The notes under the pieces are model-generated. The model searched no databases. It had not been told where the DNA came from and was given only the letters and a program-made list of their open reading frames with translations. From the NCBI GenBank assembly GCA_043810345.1, contig JBDROF010000018.1, positions 62,001 through 126,000 of the forward strand: a DNA stretch of 64,000 nt, in the 5' to 3' direction. Every line of letters starts with the position of its first letter. The stretch's first letter is position 1. Below are positions 1 to 8,823 of the stretch, piece by piece. Made by a program: the position numbers and the translations under genes. The stretch comes from QYOJ01 sp043810345. GTDB taxonomy: Bacteria > Bacteroidota > Bacteroidia > Bacteroidales > FEN-979.

Positions 1-427
1 AAGCTTTGGTAGAATCAATGAATTCAATGTACCTGGGGGAGTTGAATCCCTCTATACTCTTGAGTGTTTTGAAATTGGCAAGATCCACCACCTCAACCCG
101 GTTCGAATTGTTAACTACGATATACCCGCGATTATTTAACACCTTCATCGATTGGGCAACGTCTCCCAGAGGCCGGTTATTGGCCTGTTGGAAGATATTT
201 TGATGGGCTGTTCCGGTTGCCTTATCCACATAAGTAACAGAGGCATTTCCCCAGTTGAAATTACCTTCATTGACAATGAAAAAGCCTTCAGAATACGTAG
301 CTGAGTCATCTGGAGGAGGTTCTGGGTCGATGGGGGTAGGCCGGACGGGTTCTTTCGTACATGATGTGATGAAGACCATTATAGCCCAGAGCAAAAAGGT
401 TGTAAACTGGAAAGTGAATCTGCTCAC
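1..427 (-). CDS. Surface lipoprotein with YncE-like beta-propeller, 3' end outside window
   Basis: The frame is open from a GTG at 427 to the left edge of the window, about 142 residues, so the C-terminus is missing. The N-terminus has a hydrophobic stretch followed by a lipobox-like ITSC, then an acidic proline-rich linker (TPIDPEPPPDD) typical of exported Bacteroidota lipoproteins. The body (FFIVNEGNFNWGNASVT, then MKVLNNRGYIVVNNSNRVEV) looks like blades of a YncE/DUF5074 seven-bladed propeller. It follows the BtuB-like receptor by about 50 bases on the same strand. In Bacteroides the surface propeller lipoprotein BtuG partners BtuB in corrinoid capture; a similar role here is inference from context. 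The GTG start is chosen because I see no ATG upstream in frame that would still give a signal peptide. Confidence 0.75.
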   Translation of the reverse strand, partial: MSRFTFQFTTFLLWAIMVFITSCTKEPVRPTPIDPEPPPDDSATYSEGFFIVNEGNFNWGNASVTYVDKATGTAHQNIFQQANNRPLGDVAQSMKVLNNRGYIVVNNSNRVEVVDLANFKTLKSIEGFNSPRYIEFIDSTKA

Positions 428-480
428 GTTTGTGTTATTACCCACAGATTTCGGTGTTACGAAATAACTTATTGGTCTGA

Positions 481-2409
481 TTATTTGCTAAAACTGCCCC
501 TGATCGTGATGGCAAAATTTCTGCCGGGCATGGGACGGTAAGCTATTGATTGATAATCAAGATCAAAAAGATTGTTTATTTCAAGTTGTAAAGATAACAT
601 AAAATCTTTCAATTGAATATTTTTTCCTAAAAAGATATTTGACAAATTATAGCCAGGCATATATTCCTTATTCTCTTTCCCAAGGTACCGGCGACTGATG
701 AAATTGAATAAATAGGAAAAGTAATATCCATCTCGCTCAATTCTTACGGAGGCATTCAAGGTATGTTTTGGCGTGTATATCAGCTGTTTTCCTATGGATG
801 ACCCATATGGATTAACCTCATTCTGGTAGGTGGATTTGCAATAATTATACGTGATGTTCAGATCAAGGTTACTTTTCCAGAATACGATCGTGGAATTAAT
901 TCCGGTTTCGACACCCCTTGCTGTAACCTCACTGACATTCTCTGGTATCCAGATGGCGCTGCTTGTGCTTGAAGGGGACCAGACAATCATATCTTGCAGC
1001 AACGTGTAATATCCTGTCAACTCTGTTTCAAGGAATAGGATCTTTGAGTGGCTCAGCCAGTTCCAGGTAACACTCCCTTCTGCCCCGTAACTGATCTCCG
1101 GCAACAGGTCAGGGTTACCCCAGGTTTCCCAATAGAGATCATTTAAGGAGGGATAGCGGTAATTCTTCGAAAGGTTGGCAGAAAGGGAAAGATTGATCTT
1201 ACGGAGGGGCTTGAATTCAACACCAATGGCCGGGATGAAGGGCATCAGCAATCCGTCAACAACCTCCGCCCTCGCCAGTACCGACAAAGTTACCGCAGGA
1301 GAGGCATGGTAAATGAGTTCTGCAAAACCACCCAGAATATTTCGCTGTTCTTGGTTGAGGTAGGCATCCGAGTTGACCCAGTCGTGCTTAAGGTCTAGCC
1401 CGGGACGGATAGTCAGTTTCTTGAACCCAGTATAGTGTACCCGGATCCGGTTTGTGAATGAATAGTATTGGTGTTCTGCGTTTAGGCTATCATTGATATA
1501 GTGGAGGTAATCGTTGATCAAGGCCGAGGAAATAATAACATAGAAATCCCGGTGAATATATTTGTATTCGACCAAACTTCGAAGTGATTTATCTATTTGA
1601 TTTTCAATATGATCTGGTTTGATATTGGTGTTTAACGGCGGGATCTCACGTTTGGAATAATTGTACCAGATACGGGCAGAGATGAGGTGGTGGTTTTTGA
1701 TTTTAGCGAAGATATCCTCAGAGAAACCATATTGAGTGTAAGCACCATTGATCAAATTTTCGGTTTGTCTGGTATAATCATTGAAAAACGGGAAATCATT
1801 TTTCCCTGTTCCGTAATTGAACCGGGTGTGAGACTGAAGATTCCCTGTGCCTACCTCTGCCTTTACGGTGGTAGTATAATTATGAAAGCTGGCGATGGTT
1901 TGCGACAGGGTTACATGGAGTCGATTGTTCCAGTCAGGATTCGTTTTAAGATTAATGATCCCTCCAAATGCTCCACTGGTCCTGCTCAGGCCGGAAGCAC
2001 CATACAGGATCTCGACACCCTGGAACTGAGCAACTGGCAGTTGCGAGAGATCAATCTGGCCCAACATCGGTGAATTAATGGTGATCCCGTTCCACTCGAC
2101 GATCGTGTGATGAGCAGTTGTACCACGGAATGAAGGGATCGCCAGGTTATTATTTCCATATGATTTGATGAAGATAGTAGAATATTGGGCCAGGATTGTT
2201 CCAAGGTTAGCATCGATCCGTGGGTTCAGGATGGTTGAATCGAGCCTGACCCGTTTAAATCCCATGTTATTGACCGGGAAACTGGCCTTCACCTCTACCT
2301 CTTTCAGTTTTAGAGTATCTGAAATGTGTTGTCCGGATGCCGCTACACTCACAAGCCCTACAAGCCATATAAGAAGAGGTTCTCTGAAATGCTTTCCGAT
2401 TCCCGTCAA
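481..2409 (-). CDS. TonB-dependent outer-membrane receptor, BtuB-like
   Basis: A 642-residue protein with a signal peptide (hydrophobic core near residues 12-26 ending ASGQ), a plug domain (about 35-160, including IPSFRGTTAHHTIVEWNGI and VEILYGASGLSRTSGAFGG) and a beta-barrel of alternating aromatic strands ending in FAITIRGSFSK at the C-terminus. The length suits the small BtuB class rather than the ~1000-residue SusC class, and no N-terminal carboxypeptidase-like domain is visible. It should import a bound ligand across the outer membrane using TonB energy. It lies between two T9SS genes upstream (21-base gap) and a propeller lipoprotein downstream, a set seen around corrinoid receptors in Bacteroidota. 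Ligand identity is inferred; siderophore uptake is an alternative. Confidence 0.85.
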   Translation of the reverse strand: MTGIGKHFREPLLIWLVGLVSVAASGQHISDTLKLKEVEVKASFPVNNMGFKRVRLDSTILNPRIDANLGTILAQYSTIFIKSYGNNNLAIPSFRGTTAHHTIVEWNGITINSPMLGQIDLSQLPVAQFQGVEILYGASGLSRTSGAFGGIINLKTNPDWNNRLHVTLSQTIASFHNYTTTVKAEVGTGNLQSHTRFNYGTGKNDFPFFNDYTRQTENLINGAYTQYGFSEDIFAKIKNHHLISARIWYNYSKREIPPLNTNIKPDHIENQIDKSLRSLVEYKYIHRDFYVIISSALINDYLHYINDSLNAEHQYYSFTNRIRVHYTGFKKLTIRPGLDLKHDWVNSDAYLNQEQRNILGGFAELIYHASPAVTLSVLARAEVVDGLLMPFIPAIGVEFKPLRKINLSLSANLSKNYRYPSLNDLYWETWGNPDLLPEISYGAEGSVTWNWLSHSKILFLETELTGYYTLLQDMIVWSPSSTSSAIWIPENVSEVTARGVETGINSTIVFWKSNLDLNITYNYCKSTYQNEVNPYGSSIGKQLIYTPKHTLNASVRIERDGYYFSYLFNFISRRYLGKENKEYMPGYNLSNIFLGKNIQLKDFMLSLQLEINNLFDLDYQSIAYRPMPGRNFAITIRGSFSK

Positions 2410-2430
2410 CGCACTTTCGGTTTCTGCTAA

Positions 2431-3426
2431 TTATTGTTTGATGAACTTCCGGATTACTTTCATTCCATCCTGAAGGGTAAATATGGCGATATAAAGACCT
2501 GGAGGATAGTCTGATATATCCAGTTCAGAACCGTTAACTACAGGCTCTTCTGAAAGGTGTGGCTTCCCGACCGGGTCGTATAATGAAAGTCGTACGGAAG
2601 AATGTATCGAGTGTTCAATTCGTAATATATGTTGAACCGGGTTCGGAAAAACCCGGATGGAAACCGTCCGAATGGGAGAAGGAATGGCCTGAGACTCGAT
2701 GTGGATGATCCCGACAGCGTCGAGGTCCAGACCACTGGTATTGAAGGGTGTTGGCCAGGGATCATTGATGATGTGTCCCTGGGAGTCGAATGACTGGTAA
2801 CCAGGCAGGATACAGCCACCCACATCAATGATACGGATGTGGGTAACGGCAGAAAGATCGACAGCGACACTGTCTTTCAAGTCAGCGAGATCGAACGGGG
2901 TGCCGTAAAAAACCCGGTATTTCCCGGCCAGATTATGGATGTGCGTTGCGTCGATAGTCCCGAATGTAAGCACCTGTGGTGTTTCAGGAGTGAGGGATAC
3001 CGAAGGGAATCTGATAAAATCAACGCCATTCGAGCTCACTTCTACATAACCCAGTTCCAGAAAATCATCGCTAAAGGAGTTTTCAAACACGGCAAAATCC
3101 GGACCTGTACTGTCAAACATCGGGGCCGGGAGGGTAAGTGTTGCCACTCCCCTATCGCCCAGGCTGAAAACAAAATTATCAGGAATCCCGGTGGCATCTT
3201 CCGGGAACCCATAGGAGGCTTTGTTGGAGCCCATGAAAACCATCGTTGTATCGACGAAATTAATATAGCCAATCTCAACGGTACAACCACTGGCCCAGGC
3301 ACGGAAAGCTGTACTGTCCTGATACATGGCGGTGGAACCAGGTTGACCAGCCGGTGGAGGATATTGTGCGTTGATTAATTTCGTTGATACTAGTAAAGCG
3401 ATCAACAGGAATATCGATTTGACCAT
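2431..3426 (-). CDS. T9SS-secreted cell-surface protein next to the BtuB-like receptor
   Basis: A 331-residue protein with an N-terminal signal peptide (MVKSIFLLIALLVSTKLINA). The central region has FAVFENSFSDDFLELGYVEV and later SGLDLDAVG, features I associate with a family of surface proteins commonly encoded beside BtuB-type receptors in Bacteroidota; no enzymatic motif is recognisable. The last ~75 residues are a type A T9SS sorting domain: FPNPVQHILRI, then a YDPVGK-like turn, ending DYPPGLYIAIF and KVIRKFIKQ. It would be exported by Sec and then across the outer membrane by T9SS. It is second in the four-gene minus-strand operon, with about 60 bases to the gene before it and 21 to the receptor. 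A ligand-capture role is inference. Confidence 0.8.
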   Translation of the reverse strand: MVKSIFLLIALLVSTKLINAQYPPPAGQPGSTAMYQDSTAFRAWASGCTVEIGYINFVDTTMVFMGSNKASYGFPEDATGIPDNFVFSLGDRGVATLTLPAPMFDSTGPDFAVFENSFSDDFLELGYVEVSSNGVDFIRFPSVSLTPETPQVLTFGTIDATHIHNLAGKYRVFYGTPFDLADLKDSVAVDLSAVTHIRIIDVGGCILPGYQSFDSQGHIINDPWPTPFNTSGLDLDAVGIIHIESQAIPSPIRTVSIRVFPNPVQHILRIEHSIHSSVRLSLYDPVGKPHLSEEPVVNGSELDISDYPPGLYIAIFTLQDGMKVIRKFIKQ

Positions 3427-3487
3427 GGGTTAAAATCAATAAAAAACGATTCTCCATACGGTTAGAGAAGGTCGCCAGTAGGGAGAA

Positions 3488-4813
3488 TTATTTTTTTATA
3501 AACTTGGTTGACAAGGTTTTGGAATCTGTTTTCACCGTTACAAAATAAAGTCCTGATGGATAGGCTGAACAGTCGATCCAGATTCCAGATACGTTTCTTG
3601 CATTATTCTGGTATATGGTGTGCCCAAGGAGATTCCGGATGAGAATCTCGGTAACAGGAGCTTCACCAGTATACTTAATTCTAAGCTGGTTCTCAACCGG
3701 GTTTGGGTAGAGGACGATAGATGATTTCTCAGTCAATGACTCATCAATGCCAACTGGAACACGGTAATCAAGAGCTAGTGCATCAGCATTTATTCCTGTC
3801 TGGAAGGAGGTTACAGAATCACCTGTTGTGGTTCCAACGACATCCAAACCCAGGTTGGAGCGATTACCGATATTCATATAGAGGTATGAATTCACATAAT
3901 CTGTTGTAAAAGAAGTGTATACAATATGGCTTGTATAACCGGGATCAGGAAAGATCAGAGAATCTGCAACCACATGGGTATCCATGTTGAAAGAGCCGAT
4001 TCCATTTTCCAGGGTGATGTAGAGCAAATTACCAACAATTCCACTGTTCTTCACTCCGGAAGCTCCATTGCCAACCAAAAGATCAATGATGAAATTGATA
4101 TAGGTCATGGAATAGAAGTTATACGCAGTTATGCTTCCAACATGCAAGCCTCCGTATGGAGACTCGTTGATGCAGAAAATATTACCGTCATAATTATAGA
4201 TATCATTTATACCAACGGCAATTGTACCAAAATTGATCTCCCGGGAAAGCGTCCAGTTGTTAAAGTCGATGACGGCCAGTTTCCCTTCAGTACTAAGAAA
4301 ACCCCCGTTTACAGCGACATAAACAGAGTCCTCGGTATGCGCAACTCCTTTACAATCACCAGAGATGTTGTCAATTCGCGCAATCAGGGAGAGATTTGAG
4401 GCATCGAGTACCTCCACAAAAAACCTGACAATCGGATATTGTTTGGTCACGATCAATCGGTCATTGAATAAATAAAGTCTGCTCAGCCCCGAATCAGCAA
4501 CCGCGGCCAGGCGCTGCAATGTGTTAGCGTCATACATGACGATGCTATCCTGTGCTGCGACATATATTTTATAATCTGCGATAACTACATCTTGAACCGA
4601 TTGTGTTTTAATTTCATCGAAAATGGAGGTGGTACCAGTGGCAGGGTCATAGGTTTGCATGGTGACATAATCGGCAAAGGGAGGTATAAATTCAAACATA
4701 TTTCCGTTTCCAATAATCACCTGCTCAACCCATTCATTTTTCTGAGTAAAACCGGTCCAAGGCAGCATACATGCAAAGGAAACGAATGTCAAGGCTAAGG
4801 TAATTTTTTTCAT
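3488..4813 (-). CDS. T9SS-secreted beta-propeller protein, first gene of the receptor operon
   Basis: A 441-residue protein with a signal peptide (MKKITLALTFVSFACMLPW, cleavage near GFTQ). Residues ~40-340 are repeated short blades (for example DYKIYVAAQDSIVMYDANTL, then LYLFNDRLIVT) consistent with a YncE/WD-like propeller. The C-terminal ~75 residues are a type A sorting domain: LYPNPVENQLRI, GHTIYQN, then YPSGLYFVTVKT and STKFIKK. It opens the operon and has a good -7 promoter element about 30 bases upstream. Together with the lipoprotein at the window edge the operon carries two propellers flanking one receptor. Function is inferred from context as surface ligand binding, probably a corrinoid. 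Confidence 0.8.
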   Translation of the reverse strand: MKKITLALTFVSFACMLPWTGFTQKNEWVEQVIIGNGNMFEFIPPFADYVTMQTYDPATGTTSIFDEIKTQSVQDVVIADYKIYVAAQDSIVMYDANTLQRLAAVADSGLSRLYLFNDRLIVTKQYPIVRFFVEVLDASNLSLIARIDNISGDCKGVAHTEDSVYVAVNGGFLSTEGKLAVIDFNNWTLSREINFGTIAVGINDIYNYDGNIFCINESPYGGLHVGSITAYNFYSMTYINFIIDLLVGNGASGVKNSGIVGNLLYITLENGIGSFNMDTHVVADSLIFPDPGYTSHIVYTSFTTDYVNSYLYMNIGNRSNLGLDVVGTTTGDSVTSFQTGINADALALDYRVPVGIDESLTEKSSIVLYPNPVENQLRIKYTGEAPVTEILIRNLLGHTIYQNNARNVSGIWIDCSAYPSGLYFVTVKTDSKTLSTKFIKK

Positions 4814-4842
4814 ATATACATTATTTTAAGGTTGAGACACGG

Positions 4843-4850
4843 CAAAGATA
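4843..4850 (-). promoter_or_regulatory. -7 promoter element for the receptor operon
   Basis: On the minus strand the sequence reads TATCTTTG, a perfect match to the Bacteroidota -7 consensus TAnnTTTG, about 30 bases before the start codon at 4813. No TTG stands at the usual 19-21 bases upstream, so the -33 element is weak. I looked for a cobalamin riboswitch between here and 4813 and saw none; the leader is too short. Confidence 0.55.
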
Positions 4851-4911
4851 ACTATTTTCGAATTTTAATTTGGGTTTTTATTGTAAATTTACATTCAATA
4901 AAAGGACTGCT

Positions 4912-5130
4912 ATGCTTCATCGGTTCAATGCATTAATTTCACTTCTTCTATTTTCTGTCTCCCTCCTTTGTTATGCCTCCTGTTCAAGCACAAGAAAATA
5001 CAACTGCAAGGCAGACCGGACATATAAACATCGTTCACTCAAGAAAAACCGTAGTAATTATGGGTACAAATACGGGTACAAGCTAAACCCTGCTCGCAAG
5101 CAGTACGTCATTAAGAACCGCGAAAAATAG
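4912..5130 (+). CDS. Small basic lipoprotein, unknown function
   Basis: A 72-residue protein if started at the ATG at 4912, the first start giving a proper signal sequence (MLHRFNALISLLLFSVSLLC followed by YASC, a plausible lipobox). The frame is open from 4870, but the extra 14 residues would spoil the signal. The mature part is short, rich in Lys, Arg and Tyr (YGYKYGYKLNPARKQ) and has no recognisable domain. Small lipoproteins of this kind are common in Bacteroidota. It is divergent from the receptor operon and monocistronic. Confidence 0.6.
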   Translation: MLHRFNALISLLLFSVSLLCYASCSSTRKYNCKADRTYKHRSLKKNRSNYGYKYGYKLNPARKQYVIKNREK

Positions 5131-5204
5131 ACACTCGTTAGCCGCATGCGTTGCCTGAACCTATTACTTTTCTTCAAAAAAAGGGAGTATAGATTTTGCG
5201 GGAA

Positions 5205-5981
5205 TTATTTTGCAATGCCATTCTTGTATCTGGTAACCCTGACTGCTTTCCCGGTCTCATCGTATTCGGTCCATGATCCCTCCTTGATCCCATTCACATA
5301 TTGACCTTTCAGCTTTGGTTTGCCGTTTCTATAGAACTCTTTATATTCCCCTTCCTGCTTATTATTAGAATACCTGGTTATGGAAGCTGTAGAGTCATTC
5401 TCATAGAATGTACGCTGGGTTCCTTCAAAGGAGCCTTTGTGATAATTATAGACGGCGATAAGTCTCCCTTCCCGGCTAAACCATCTGGATGGCCCATGCT
5501 TCTGGTCCTGACTGTAGAGCGCCTCTTCCTGGATCATTCCATTGTCATAGAAGGTCCGGTATAGGCCTTTCAGCATCCCATTATCATACTCCTGCTGCTT
5601 TAGGAGTTTGACGCTGAACGGACTGTATATAAATACCAGTCCATGCAGCTGGTTATTTTTATAATGTTCCACATTGTTGATCTTTCCTTTGCGGTCAAAC
5701 TGCAGGGTAATCCCATTGCGTTGCCCGTTTTCATATGTTTCCACACGAAAGAGCAACTCGTCCGAAAGATAGGTCTCCCAGGTTCCGTCTTTTAGCCCGT
5801 TCACGTAGTTCCCGCGGGTGGTCAACTCTCCGTTCCGTTCCTGCCAGTAGCCGGCCTTTAGTCCTCTTTCGTTCACCTGGTTAAGCGGTTGCCTTTCGGT
5901 TACAGGCTCCTCTGCCTGGGTCCATCCCATTGCAGGGAGGAGAAGCAGAAGTATGGCCAGTACATTCAGAATCTTCTTCAT
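5205..5981 (-). CDS. MORN-like repeat protein, YwqK family, exported
   Basis: About 258 residues from the ATG at 5981 (MKKILNVLAILLLLLPAMGW, a signal peptide with cleavage near GWTQ). The frame extends 20 residues further upstream, but that extension overlaps the end of rimO and lacks signal character. The body is a run of ~23-residue repeats with the pattern Y-x-N-G-x-x-x-G-x-W/x-x-Y (GNYVNGLKDGTWETY, YENGQRNG, GQYVNGIKEGSWTEYDETGK). These match the YwqK/MORN-variant repeat, annotated as antitoxin after one Bacillus protein although most exported Bacteroidota members have no known toxin partner, and none is visible here. It ends the minus-strand block after rimO, 43 bases downstream. Confidence 0.8.
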   Translation of the reverse strand: MKKILNVLAILLLLLPAMGWTQAEEPVTERQPLNQVNERGLKAGYWQERNGELTTRGNYVNGLKDGTWETYLSDELLFRVETYENGQRNGITLQFDRKGKINNVEHYKNNQLHGLVFIYSPFSVKLLKQQEYDNGMLKGLYRTFYDNGMIQEEALYSQDQKHGPSRWFSREGRLIAVYNYHKGSFEGTQRTFYENDSTASITRYSNNKQEGEYKEFYRNGKPKLKGQYVNGIKEGSWTEYDETGKAVRVTRYKNGIAK

Positions 5982-6024
5982 GATAACATGATTTGGAAGC
6001 ACAAAAGTAAAAAATAATGGATAA

Positions 6025-7392
6025 TTATTGGTCGGTTTCACCTATTAAATCGAAATGGCTTGCTTCTGTGATGCCGATCCTGTAAAAATCTCCCACCTGA
6101 ATTCCGGATGTCGAGGTCCCGCTGTTCGCGGGATAGACTCCGCGGAGTTCCCGGGAGCTCGGGGCCGGTTTCCGGATCAATACCTCCTGGTCAACCTCCG
6201 GCGAATCGGCTTCTGAGCGGCCGACAAAGAACTCCTCCTCTTCACGATCGACCAGCACCCTGATTTTATTCCCAATCTGTTGTCTGTTTTTCTCCAGAGA
6301 GATCTGCTCCTGAATCTGCATCAGATGCTTCTGGCGCTGGTTTTTGATTTTCCCTGGAACGGTGTCCTGAAGACTGAAAGCAGGCGTTCCTTCCTCATGA
6401 GAATAGGTAAATACGCCCAGTCGGTCGAACCTGGAACTTTCCACAAACCTGCACAACTCATCAAAATCGTGCTCTGTTTCTCCCGGATAACCGGTAATGA
6501 AGGTGGTACGGATCGTAACATCCGGAATGACATTCCGTATCGTCTCCAATAATTCACGTGTTTTGCCGGCAGTCAATCCCCGCTTCATAGAACGTAAAAT
6601 CCGATTGTTGATATGCTGAAGAGGAATATCAACATAATTGCAAATGTTTGGATGATCGCGGATTATATGAAGCATCTCCACTGGAAAGGCATGGGGATAG
6701 GTATAATGAATGCGAATCCATTCAATGCCATGGATGGCCGCCAGGCCCCGGAGGAGATCTGTCAGTTTCCGTTTTCCGTAAAGATCGATCCCGTAAAAGG
6801 TGGTATCCTGAGATATAACGAGCAACTCCTTCACCCCTTTTCCTGCCAGGTACGCTGCTTCAGCCAACACCTCTTCCAGGGGTTTCGACCGGTGAGCTCC
6901 CCGTATCATCGGAATGGCACAGAAGGAACAGGTCCGGTCACATCCTTCTGCAATTTTCAAGTATGCATAATGGGAAGGTGTTGTGATTATCCTCTCACCC
7001 AGAAGGTTATAGCGAAATTCGCCTCCAATTTCACGCAGAATCTCCGGCAATTCATTGACACCGAAAATACCATCGGCTTCCGGAATCTCCATGGTCAATT
7101 CCTGCCGGTAACGTTCTGTGAGGCATCCCATCAAGAATAACCGGTTGATTTTACCCGTTTTCTTTGCTTCAGCAAAGTACAAAATGGCTTCGACAGATTC
7201 CTGTTTGGCATCGCCGATAAACCCACAGGTATTCATGATAATTGTATCGATACCCTGGAAGGTTTCCGGTTCAAAAACAATCTGGAACTTACTGAATTCC
7301 AGTTGTTTCATTAACACCTCACTGTCGACAAGATTTTTGGCACATCCTAAGGAAATCAGACCAATGCCCTTATTTTTCAATGGAGGTATCAC
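6025..7392 (-). CDS. rimO: Ribosomal protein S12 methylthiotransferase RimO
   Basis: A 455-residue radical SAM enzyme that methylthiolates an aspartate of ribosomal protein S12. The N-terminal UPF0004 domain carries the three cluster cysteines (SLGCAKN near 17, NTCGF near 55, MGCLTERY near 90). The radical SAM triad is CDRTCSFCAIP near 150, preceded by YLKIAEG. A TRAM domain occupies the last ~65 residues. Length and order are normal for the family. It starts at GTG 7392, overlapping the ftsY stop by four bases (GTGA), implying translational coupling; the same neighbour order is seen in other Bacteroidota. Confidence 0.95.
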   Translation of the reverse strand: MIPPLKNKGIGLISLGCAKNLVDSEVLMKQLEFSKFQIVFEPETFQGIDTIIMNTCGFIGDAKQESVEAILYFAEAKKTGKINRLFLMGCLTERYRQELTMEIPEADGIFGVNELPEILREIGGEFRYNLLGERIITTPSHYAYLKIAEGCDRTCSFCAIPMIRGAHRSKPLEEVLAEAAYLAGKGVKELLVISQDTTFYGIDLYGKRKLTDLLRGLAAIHGIEWIRIHYTYPHAFPVEMLHIIRDHPNICNYVDIPLQHINNRILRSMKRGLTAGKTRELLETIRNVIPDVTIRTTFITGYPGETEHDFDELCRFVESSRFDRLGVFTYSHEEGTPAFSLQDTVPGKIKNQRQKHLMQIQEQISLEKNRQQIGNKIRVLVDREEEEFFVGRSEADSPEVDQEVLIRKPAPSSRELRGVYPANSGTSTSGIQVGDFYRIGITEASHFDLIGETDQ

Positions 7393-8348
7393 GGCTGATC
7401 CGTAAATAGGCTGTCCACAAACTCCACGCGGTTGAATATCTGAAGGTCTTCCATCCCCTCCCCGATCCCAATGTACTTTACCGGTACCTTGAATTGGTCG
7501 GAGATGCCAAGAACCACTCCCCCTTTTGCGGTTCCGTCGAGTTTGGTCAGAGCCAATGCATTGACCTCTGAAGCTGCCGTAAACTGCTTTGCTTGCTCAA
7601 ACGCGTTCTGGCCTGTTGATGCGTCAAGGATGAGCAGTACTTCGTGGGGGCCATCGGGAACCAGCTTCTGGATCACTTTACGGATCTTGGATAGTTCGTT
7701 CATCAGGTTGATCTTATTATGAAGCCGGCCTGCTGTATCGATAATTACCACATCTGTCTTATTAGCAATGGCCTGATTTACAGTGTCATAGGCCACAGAT
7801 GCGGGATCTGTTCCCATACTGTGCGTTACAATTGGCACACCAACCCGTTCTGCCCAGATGGAGAGCTGATCGACAGCAGCAGCACGAAACGTGTCAGCAG
7901 CGCCAAACAATACCGATTTTCCGCTCTTCTTAAACTGGTAACCCAATTTGCCAATGGTGGTCGTTTTACCTACACCGTTGACACCTACCACCATGATGAC
8001 ATAGGGGTTTTTTCCTTCGGGCAGGACGAAGCCGGTGAAATCCTTTGTACTGTTCTCCTGTAGCATCGCTGCGATCTCCTCTTTCAGGAGTTGATTCAGT
8101 TCACCGGTCCCCAAAAATTTATCCCGGGCTGCACGCTGCTGGATACGCTCGATGATTCGCAACGTAGTCTTCACCCCCACGTCGGAGGTTACCAAAACCT
8201 CCTCCAGGTTATCCAGCACCTCATCATCAACCCTGGATTTTCCAACGACGGCCTTGGAGATTTTTGAAAAGAGAGAGTTTTTTGTCTTTTCAAGTCCCTT
8301 GTCAAGGTGCTCCTTCTTTTCGCCGGAGAAGATCTTAAAGAATCCCAT
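7389..8348 (-). CDS. ftsY: Signal recognition particle receptor FtsY
   Basis: A 319-residue SRP GTPase that docks ribosome-nascent-chain complexes at the membrane for co-translational insertion. All NG-domain motifs are present: G1 GVNGVGKTTTIGKL (near 122), the DTFRAAAVDQL insertion-box region, G3 DTAGR, G4 TKLDGTAKGG. The N-terminal acidic A domain is very short, as is common in Bacteroidota. It lies downstream of rpmG and DUF4295 after a strong inverted repeat, and overlaps rimO by four bases. Confidence 0.95.
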   Translation of the reverse strand: MGFFKIFSGEKKEHLDKGLEKTKNSLFSKISKAVVGKSRVDDEVLDNLEEVLVTSDVGVKTTLRIIERIQQRAARDKFLGTGELNQLLKEEIAAMLQENSTKDFTGFVLPEGKNPYVIMVVGVNGVGKTTTIGKLGYQFKKSGKSVLFGAADTFRAAAVDQLSIWAERVGVPIVTHSMGTDPASVAYDTVNQAIANKTDVVIIDTAGRLHNKINLMNELSKIRKVIQKLVPDGPHEVLLILDASTGQNAFEQAKQFTAASEVNALALTKLDGTAKGGVVLGISDQFKVPVKYIGIGEGMEDLQIFNRVEFVDSLFTDQP

Positions 8349-8379
8349 TGTTGTATTAGCTAGAAGTTACAATACATAT

Positions 8380-8416
8380 AAAAAAAGCTTTTTTCATCCG
8401 GAAAAAAGCTTTTTTC
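8380..8416. terminator. Double palindrome between DUF4295 and ftsY
   Basis: Two near-identical palindromes, each AAAAAAGCTTTTTTC, lie four to five bases apart. They can pair with each other as GCTTTTTT-loop-AAAAAAGC or fold separately. On the minus strand the unit follows rpmG/DUF4295 and precedes ftsY, so it could end or attenuate ribosomal-protein transcripts before ftsY. The stem is AT-rich with only a GC core, so a terminator role is plausible, not certain. Confidence 0.5.
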
Positions 8417-8433
8417 AACATGTGAAAAATGTG

Positions 8434-8595
8434 TTAATTCTCTTTTGCTGCAATGAATTCTTTGATTTTGTCGTTGGGAACCATTGCCTCTTTAAATGTA
8501 TAGGCTCCAGTTTTTGGAGATTTTACCATTTTAATCACCTTGGTAATATCTTTGGAGGAGGCTCCTTTAAATGTTGCAACTACTTTCTTTGCCAT
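8434..8595 (-). CDS. DUF4295 small protein, ribosome-associated block
   Basis: A 53-residue basic protein starting MAKKVVATFKGASSKDITK and ending KEFIAAKEN. It matches the short DUF4295 family that in Bacteroidota sits directly after rpmG. Function is unknown; the basic composition and constant location suggest a ribosome-associated role, which is inference. It is 12 bases after rpmG and followed by the double palindrome. Confidence 0.85.
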   Translation of the reverse strand: MAKKVVATFKGASSKDITKVIKMVKSPKTGAYTFKEAMVPNDKIKEFIAAKEN

Positions 8596-8607
8596 GACTT
8601 TACGCTG

Positions 8608-8796
8608 TTATTTAATTTCTTTATGGAGCGTCATTTTTTTCAGGTACGGGTTGTATTTCTTGATCTCCATCCGTTCAGGAGTGTTCTTCTTATTTTTAGT
8701 TGTGATGTACCTCGACATCCCGGGAACCCCACTATTCTTTTGTTCGGTACACTCCAGAATAACCTGAATCCGTTGATCTTTACTCTTTTTCGCCAT
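8608..8796 (-). CDS. rpmG: 50S ribosomal protein L33
   Basis: A 62-residue protein with the L33 signature (RIQVILECTEQKNSGVPGMS, then YITTKNKKNTPERMEIKKYNPYLKK). It has one Cys and lacks the two CxxC pairs, so it is the zinc-free form. An AGGAGG sequence precedes the start by about seven bases, unusual in a phylum that rarely relies on Shine-Dalgarno pairing. rpmB (L28), which often precedes it in Bacteroidota, is not adjacent; xerD lies there on the opposite strand. Confidence 0.95.
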   Translation of the reverse strand: MAKKSKDQRIQVILECTEQKNSGVPGMSRYITTKNKKNTPERMEIKKYNPYLKKMTLHKEIK

Positions 8797-8823
8797 TGCT
8801 GTCCCTCCTGTTTTTTAGCCGTG

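Noticed and set aside
4814..4911. Cobalamin riboswitch upstream of the BtuB-like operon
   Set aside because: The space is under 100 bases and I see no B12-box-like core; only a -7 promoter element is supportable.
5205..5981. Antitoxin of a toxin-antitoxin pair (YwqK name)
   Set aside because: The protein has an export signal and no toxin-like neighbour; the family label comes from a distant Bacillus member.
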